A DNA stretch of 64,000 nt from Cotesia glomerata (Eukaryota; Arthropoda; Insecta; Hymenoptera; Braconidae). The notes under the pieces were generated by a model. It had not been told where the DNA came from and made no database searches. It saw nothing but the letters and a program-made list of their open reading frames with translations. Of the stretch, positions 57,111 through 64,000 are shown in pieces (positions within the stretch are counted from its first letter, which is position 1; each line of letters begins with the position of its first letter). Both the position numbers and the translations under genes were made by a program. The stretch covers positions 20,422,430 to 20,486,429 of the forward strand of contig NC_058158.1 in assembly GCF_020080835.1 (NCBI RefSeq). The letters are read 5' to 3'.

Positions 57111-59228
57111 AAAATCTTGATAATTTTTATAACATAATGTTAATGTTTATAACTCAAAAAATGGATCAATTAATTTCAATACTGTTTTGTTGGAAATTAA
57201 AAGTGAATAAATAACAAAATAATTGCAGACAAGATACTTTAGTTCATTAACATTTGTGAGAGTCTCTAAGATTTTAGTTTACTTCATCTATTCTACAGTA
57301 CCAACTTTAATATTACGTTTGCTGCATTTTTCTTTTCATGGAAAACTATTTCCATTAAGCTATACTTTACGTACAAATAATTTCAACGCACCCCAGCATG
57401 TGTAAATGCAGGATGTGAAATATCTTTGGGTGCGTTCGCGTTGGATGCATTAAGCGCTTACAGCACCACACCTATAACACGTTATACAGCGACATATATA
57501 TATTTATAATATACACACGTGCTCACAGCGCATAAGCTTCCGTCGCGTATCCACCTTTTTTTTAACTATAGTTTCATACTTTTCTATTATCGGGAGGTTA
57601 TGTTCCCCATAAGAAAAAAGTTAAAATCTAAAAATCTGGGTTGCTATAGTTTGTGCCAGTGAATTTTATGAATTTTAAATAGAATTCATATTTATCACTA
57701 ACTATAATTAGTTAATATTGATAATATAAGATGTAACGTATTATTATAAAGTATTCTTAAAGGAAAAAAAGTTCTGTTAAATTAATAAAATTATGCAACC
57801 TCAAAAAACCGTTCTGCTTACGGTATATACACACTCGGTAGTCTGGCGCTCTGTTTGAACGGGACTTGGCGCCAGATTTTACCGAATCTGTAGATTTATT
57901 TTTGTTTTTAATCGCGAGTTGATCGTATTAAATTTATATATATTTATAATTAATTTCTTTAACTATTCTGTCCTTAGAAAAAAAATTAAGGAACAGAAGT
58001 GGCTCAGAAGTCTTAGAATTAAAAAAAAAAAATATATCGTATCAGAAAATATATTGTATTTCTATACATGATTTTATTATTCTTCTGATCCAATTTTATT
58101 CAATGGTAATCATCAAACTAATCATCAAATTAATTTTAGATTAGATTATAACTAATCAATCGAATTCAAATAAAGAAAATGAATGAATTTCACAATTAAA
58201 AAAAGATTACAAAGATCAACCGCATACAATAACAATTATGTTTCCAATTAATAAAATCAAACTTCAAAATTGAAGAAAAAATCATCAAGATCAACCGCAT
58301 AAATAAAGAAAGTTAACTCTAATTAACGAAAGTGACGTTGAAAACTTATGAAAAAGTCAATCAATCCATTGTAAGCAAAGAAAATCAATGAATTTAAGAA
58401 TTAAAAAAAAGATCATAAATATCAATCCGGCTACACAATTTTAAGACACAGTAATTGCAAAATTTTTATACCTAATTTTTTTATTATTGTTGCATTTTTT
58501 ATATCTTTTAGACCTTAATTTTAAGTATTTTTCCATAAAAATATCATCATAAATCAAATTTGTCATCAATTTGGAGGGCAAACTTTTTTATAATAATAAA
58601 AAAATTGAAAAAAATTTTTGAATGTTAGTTACTGGGTATTTAATTTGGCAACCGAACCGTATACAATAACAATTGTATTTTCAATAAACGAAATTAAACT
58701 TCAAAATTGAAAAAAAGATCATTAGGATCGACCGCATAGATAAAGAAAGTTAACTCTAATTAATAAAAGTGACGTGGAAAACTAGTGAGAAAGACAAAGA
58801 TCAACCGTATACATGAAGAACATAATTTGCAATCAATGATATTTTGTTTTCTTGAGTGGTTTTTTTATGGTGATAGTATCTGTCCCCTTCAGCAGCCAGG
58901 CTAAAGTTTTTCTTGGTACATTCTCCACATTTGTTTTTTCAATATCTGTCGGCTTCTCTCTGATACCTCGTCATTTCCTTTAAGTCATGAAAAAGAAGTT
59001 CAAATCTTAATAAATTATTCTTTGCATAAATAACTGATTACTTTCGAGTTCAGATCAATTTTGTTTTTAATTTATAAGTAATCATCAATTATCTTTTTAA
59101 ATTAATTCTACTCTTCTAAGTTAAAGATAGTTAGCTTTAAGGTTATTAGTTAAACTTAGTTAGTTTTAAGTTTAAATTAATTCAATTGACGAATTGTCAG
59201 TGATTGGTTTTAAGTTAAGATTAATTTT
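57111..59228. other. AT-rich spacer with a direct repeat
   Basis: 58219-58345 and 58666-58790 are direct repeats (ACAATAACAATT, AAACTTCAAAATTGAA, AAAGAAAGTTAACTCTAATT). 57560-57900 is related to 36660-36980. No gene recognised. Confidence 0.5.
57835..57885. repeat. Hairpin related to 36914-36977
   Basis: TCGGTA pairs with TACCGA and TCTGGCGC with GCGCCAGA. GAACGGGACTTGGCG is shared exactly with the 36.9-kb hairpin, while the stem sequences differ but still pair. Confidence 0.5.
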
Positions 59229-59232
59229 ATAT

Positions 59233-60649
59233 TGTTATGTAAAGAAATTTTTCTTTACATATTTATTAACTATAAAAATCGAGTATAATATTTATTAATA
59301 AAAAAAAAATCGAGTATGATTTTATTTAAATTTTAACGATTGTAAAAGATAATTCGAGTGCGGTCATTAAGTGTCTCGTTCGATTTTTACAAAAGGCCCA
59401 GGGAAATTTCCGTAATTAGTCTGGAGCCCAGGTATATTTAAGAGATTAAATAGAGAAATGGGAGTTTTGTTATACGTAAGCTAACTCACTTAAACTCAAA
59501 ATAAGAAATACTTAAAGATAAAGAACATTAGATAAAAAGATTTATTTTAAACCAAAAGATTTTAGAATAATTTAATTACAAAATTTTAGTGTTGAGACAA
59601 ATATCGAAATAAATTTTAATAATGCAATTTCCAAAATAATTTTTAGTCAACAAAAATTAAATATGAAATGAGAAACAAATAAAAAAAAATAGAACTTGAA
59701 AGTTAAATAATTTAAAATAAACAAATTTTAAATAATTGAATTCTAAAATAATACAACAAATTATTAAAACGATAAAACAGAAATATTTCTACAAATAAAT
59801 AATTAAATTTAAGAAAACGTAAGAGATGTTAGTTTCAAGTACATATTTATTCATACGATTTAAATAAATAAATTAATGTAGACAGTACAAATGTATGTCT
59901 TTGTCTATGCGTAAATGCGCTTACGTATACACAAACACATAGATGAATAATAGAACATAAGAGTAAGTGAGAAAGCATGTTGCACTCTGACCCAAGTAGA
60001 GGGACTCATGCAACATTTTTAGACAAATTTAAGAGAGAGGGTAAGGGCCCAAGAAAATAGACAAATAATTGGACATTTGTTTCCCCCAATGAGTGGAAAT
60101 TAGTAACGCCCTAAAAATGTACCCGATACCTCGCAATTGTCACCAAAAATCTCTCTCGTTGTCCTGACGTCCTAGTGTTAACATCGTACATAGTTTAAAT
60201 AAGTCTCAATAGACCACGTGTAAATCTTTTGTATAGAAAGTAAATCATTTGTAAAGGTAAAGTAAAATCGTAAAGTGAAACCAACTAAATCAAATTAAAT
60301 CAACAAGGTTCATCAATTTTTATCAGGTATATTTTAAATTATTAATATTTGTGAATTTAGTAATATTGTAAAATCGTTATATGAAAGAAAAGTTAACTTC
60401 AATCACTGTGTAATAATTGTAATAATTGTAAACTTAACTAATGATATTAATTTTGGACTTAAACAATATATGTATTAAAATTATTCAACTACATCAATTT
60501 ATTCAAACAAACCTATCATTCTCAATAAATTAAACTCGGAAGTTCCCGGTCTATTAGCCTAACACGCTAGGACCAAATACTTAAACACATTAAATATTTT
60601 AAATGTAAAATTAATTAATTATCCTAAATTAAATATTTTTTACATAACA
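59233..60649. mobile_element. LTR-like unit (solo LTR candidate), 1.4 kb
   Basis: Begins TGTTATGTAAA and ends TTTACATAACA (11-bp inverted ends, TG...CA), flanked by ATAT at 59229-59232 and 60650-60653. Length, TG/CA ends and a 4-bp duplication suit a solo LTR. A DNA-transposon origin is not excluded. No coding region. Confidence 0.5.
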
Positions 60650-60777
60650 ATATTGATAATACGTTTAATCCACTCTAATTTCAGTTAAAGGTAACTATTA
60701 TTGTAAATTATTATTATTATAGATTATTCTTGCCTTTTTTAGTTTCATTAATGATTAGTAATATTAACAATAACTTA

Positions 60778-61689
60778 TCACTCACTCAGATAAAGAATAG
60801 TTCCACTCAGTTGTATGGAATCTCCTCTCACATATCCATGATTCTCTTGGAAGAAGTTAGTCATCACGTCCAGCTTTCGATTACCATCAGTGATAGTAAA
60901 GATTCCTTTAACTAAGGTTGGATTATCTGATCCAATTTTCGAAAATTGAGTTTTTAAATAACCTGAAATTTCTGCGAAACAAAAGTTAAAAATTAATAAA
61001 TTTGTAAAATTTTGATAAAAATAGAAAAAAAAAATACCAACTGCACGAATACTTACTAAACTTCCAAGGTAAAATTGATCTTTTCAAATCTCTCAATTGA
61101 AATTCTTGAAGAACAACAGGTTCAGCTGCAGAAATTTCACAATTTTCATTATTAAAAGCTCCCATTAACCCAACATTAGTGTATTTGCCAATTAATAGTT
61201 TAGCTCTTTGATAATTTCCTCTATTATAATCAGTGCTAGTAGCACAGTGTGCTTTTTCTAAATAAATAATCTAGGATAATATTAATAACATTAATAATAA
61301 TAATAATCGTAATAATAAAATAAATAAGACAATTTTAATAAGGATTATTTATAATAATAAATATTTTAAATGAAAAACTGACATTATCCATAATTATCTT
61401 TTCTTTACTCGCTTGATGTGTTCATTCCAGCAATTAACTTGGATTCTTGTTCCAGATTCATTGTTCAATACAAATTCGAAAACCTAAGAGGTAGTAAGAC
61501 GCATTTCCGATTCAATGGCATCCACAAAACCAATCATTTGACTAAGAAAAAAAAAAAAAAAAAAAACATAGGTTAACAAATAATTGTATTGAAAAATTAT
61601 TTCATTTAGCTTTACCAAGTCTTTCCGGGCGTAAACTTGTCAATCTCGGAAGTTGGAGTCAAAGTTACTTTTTCTCTTGGTGCAGCCAT
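60778..61689 (-). CDS. Four-exon gene, OB-fold/RPA-like protein, one in-frame TAG
   Basis: Exons (minus) are 61689-61616 (MAAPREKVTLTPTSEIDKFT), 61541-61409, 61270-61057 and 60962-60778. Donors and acceptors are GT-AG and the phases (2, 0, 1) agree throughout, giving ~201 codons. Exon 2 reads QMIGFVDAIESEMRLTTS, then TAG (61484-61486), then VFEFVLNNESGTRIQVNCWN. That strand order resembles an RPA1-type OB fold (WNEHI at the position of RPA's FNE). Exon 3 has LEKAHCATSTDYNRGNYQRA, exon 4 GIFTITDGNRKLDVMTNFFQ. RPA folds bind single-stranded DNA, and that role here is inference. TAG could be CAG mutated, a polymorphism or an error. ACCTCTTAG also looks like an acceptor, but using it shifts the frame. 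Confidence 0.5.
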
Positions 61690-62525
61690 TTTTTTTATAA
61701 TTATAGTTTCTTTTATATAATTATAATTGTTTTTTATAGTCATAGTTTTTTTCATAATTATAATAATTATAAAATTAAAAGTTTATTTATATTTATCTGC
61801 TTGAAGCCTTTTCAAATAAAGATCAACTTAGACGATTAATAACGTATATAAAAATAATCAAAAGCAAAAACAATTTGTTTATTCGATTGTTTTTTTTTTT
61901 TTTTTTCTAGAAAAATACAAACGTACATAATTATAATACTGATGTTAGCCGTCAGCTGTCAATTTTAAAAATTTTAATATCAAATTAAAGACAATAAAAA
62001 AATGCTTCTAAAAATTTTCACTTGTAATTTTTATTAATTTTTACATGTGAAATTTTCCATTGAATTCTTTTTAAAATGGTTTCAATACAAAATAATGCTA
62101 AAAAAATTTCTAATGTCTGTCAACTTCAGTGTCATAATTCAATAATTTTAAATACATACATAATTAAATGAACTTACTTGTTACTGAGTAACTTACAAAT
62201 GACATGTGACCATGTGCTTCATAGGAACTCGACGTTCGAACAACCGAACTTGAGGTTATAAGAAAAATTAATTATGAAAGAAAAATGAATAGTACTTATC
62301 ACTTTAAAAAACATTTGAAACCAATTTATTTTTTCAATAAATTTTTCTACGAAAATCCAGGAAACTAAACGAATTATTAATATATATACAGTCACATAGC
62401 GCACATTTCACAACCGTAATAAAACACGTGTATAATGTAAACAATGTAGTTATCCAATAGGTAGATGTACATTTAACACTTTAATTGTCTGATGGTGGCG
62501 TGGTGTGTATGGTAATAGCATGTAG
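61690..62525. other. Upstream flank of the OB-fold gene
   Basis: Likely holds its promoter. No clear TATA or initiator chosen. Otherwise AT-rich, no gene. Confidence 0.3.
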
Positions 62526-64000
62526 TAGGGATGGTAAAATCGATTCCGATTCTACCCGAGAATCGATTCTGTGGCCAAAATACTCGATTATTTAGACTCG
62601 ATTCCCAGTAACGAGAATCGGTCGAGAATCGATTCTGAGTGATCGAATCTATAATTTATTCCATTAAACTGCGTGCTATTCGCACGCCTTAATCTCAGCC
62701 AATAAGAAATCGGAAGCCACAATTTTGAAATATTCGTCCGTTACTAAATAAATTTACTCAATCATAGATGACCATAGATACTTAACTACAGTGTGTTGTC
62801 TCCATACTCTTAATCTTAACCAACAATTTCATTGTATAGGATAAAATATAGCCTCTAGTTTCTTATGTTATCAGTATGCCTTATTTATACGTCTTATTTA
62901 ATATTTAGATATTTATATAATTGTAATTTATAAAATAGTGCCAAGTCCGGTATGGATTTACTGTAAAAAGATCGACAATGGAATAAATGTAGTATGCAAT
63001 GAATGCAGTAAACAACTGAGTTACAAAAACAGTACATCAACGCTAATAAAACATTTAAAAACAGTTCATAAGATCGAACTGCCTAATTCATTAAACAAAA
63101 TTAGCAAAAGAAAAATAAGTGAGCAAGACAGTGACAGTGAGAATCCCTCTGTTTCCCAACATAAAAAGGTAAATATGAATGTTTTATACACACTTTAATA
63201 TGTAATATGTGTTTGTACCTATAAAATTTAAACTTTTATCCAACTAGTTTTTATCTTTTTTTCTCTCATAGATAAAACTATATCTACTTATTAATATTTT
63301 ACTTGAAATTATTTACAGGTTAATTTGTGCGGCACGTCAAATAAACTAGTCCCGGGTACCTCCTCATCATCCTTAAATTTGAACCTGGATGAAAAACCGA
63401 TTTATCAAGGTCCTCTTAATCGATACTTGAACAAAGCAACTTTATTTTCAGGTAATTAATTTTTTTATACGTTAACTATTCTTGTAAACAACTGAGTTTT
63501 GACAATGTTTATTTTAAATTCATAAATATAACCATGCATATGTATCTTTGTATGTGAATTCACAGAAGGTGGATACAGACATAATGACGTCACAAATGCA
63601 TTGATGTACATGATCGCAGTTGATAATCTACCCTTGTGTACTCCAGAAAAAAAAGGCTTCAAGATGTTCGTTTAAAAATTACAGCCACTTTATAATCCGC
63701 CCTGTGAGCCTACATTAACAAAACGGATGACCACCAAGTATGAAGAGCTTAAAATAAAAGTCAAAGCTGAACTACAAGAAGCAGATTCAGTTTGCTTAAC
63801 AACTGATATTTGGACACACCAACATTCCATGCGCAGTTATCTTGGAATAACTGTTCATTACATAAAAGGTGAGTTTAGATGATAATTTTCTAATTAACAC
63901 TGACTTATTTAAATAACATTATACTGATCCTTATAATAGAAGTGATGTCTAAAATTTTATAACAATTGTATTAATTGATCAATATTAATTTTTTAAATAA
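62526..64000 (+). mobile_element. hAT element, left part; continues past the window
   Basis: TAGGGATGGTAAAATCGATT at 62526 resembles a hAT terminal repeat and is followed by many GAATCGA/TCGATTC subterminal repeats (62540-62650). A BED-finger transposase gene lies downstream. The right end is outside the window. Confidence 0.6.
62938..63868 (+). pseudogene. ZBED-type hAT transposase, N-terminal exons
   Basis: Exons are 62938-63168, 63319-63451 and 63566-63868, with GT-AG introns and phases 0 and 1. Exon 1 is a BED finger: VWIYCKKIDNGINVVCNECS, then LIKHLKTVHK. Exon 2 has PIYQGPLNRYLNKATLFS. Exon 3 has LMYMIAVDNLPLCTPEKKGF, a TAA at 63673-63675 where the family has a codon before KLQPLY, then LTTDIWTHQHSMRSYLGITV, the first catalytic-Asp region. 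No ATG precedes the finger before the in-frame TAA at 62899. GTG stands where a start would be expected, so the start was mutated or lies in an upstream exon. The rest is beyond 64000. Confidence 0.7.

Overview
The window is AT-rich, intron-bearing animal nuclear DNA, most likely from an insect. The reasons are R1-like and LOA/I-like LINE pieces, hAT elements, a Helitron, an arthropod-type Mutator-like transposase, TA/TTAA-flanked MITEs and spliced small genes. The taxon cannot be fixed from sequence alone. A hymenopteran is a guess. Nothing here looks prokaryotic or CRISPR-like. A 100-N assembly gap lies at 35966-36065.

Layout. 1-0.65 kb: possible LTR end. 0.95-3.3 kb: fold-back repeats and a 26-bp tandem array. 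3.8-8.25 kb (minus): decayed transposon gene coding, in order, a Mutator-like transposase, a YqaJ-type exonuclease and two OTU protease domains. 9.0-10.2 kb: R1-like LINE tail. 14.37-21.58 kb (plus): a five-exon host gene (coiled coil, proline-rich tail) whose last intron holds a 4.2-kb hAT element. 21.7-29.4 kb: repeat families, one orphan terminal exon. 30.2-35.97 kb (minus): a GC-rich LOA/I-like LINE with frameshifts, abutting the gap. 36-41 kb: satellites and MITEs. 41.5-42.3 kb: an OTU-like pseudogene. 43-45 kb: a (GT)n-core repeat and duplicated 15-bp minisatellites. 46.5-49.5 kb: Helitron remnant with a recognisable 3' end. 49.5-57.1 kb: three tandem ~780-bp blocks, the third split by a five-deep nest of transposons. 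59.2-60.65 kb: LTR-like unit. 60.78-61.69 kb (minus): four-exon gene of OB-fold/RPA-like look with one in-frame stop. 62.5 kb to the end: start of another hAT with a BED-finger transposase.

Most genes are mobile-element genes and nearly all are broken. Only the 14.37-21.58 kb and 60.78-61.69 kb genes show consistent multi-exon splicing, and each carries one blemish. The most useful results are the Mutator/YqaJ/tandem-OTU gene, a third OTU-like gene elsewhere in the window, and nested insertions whose target sites can be read from paralogous empty sites inside the window.
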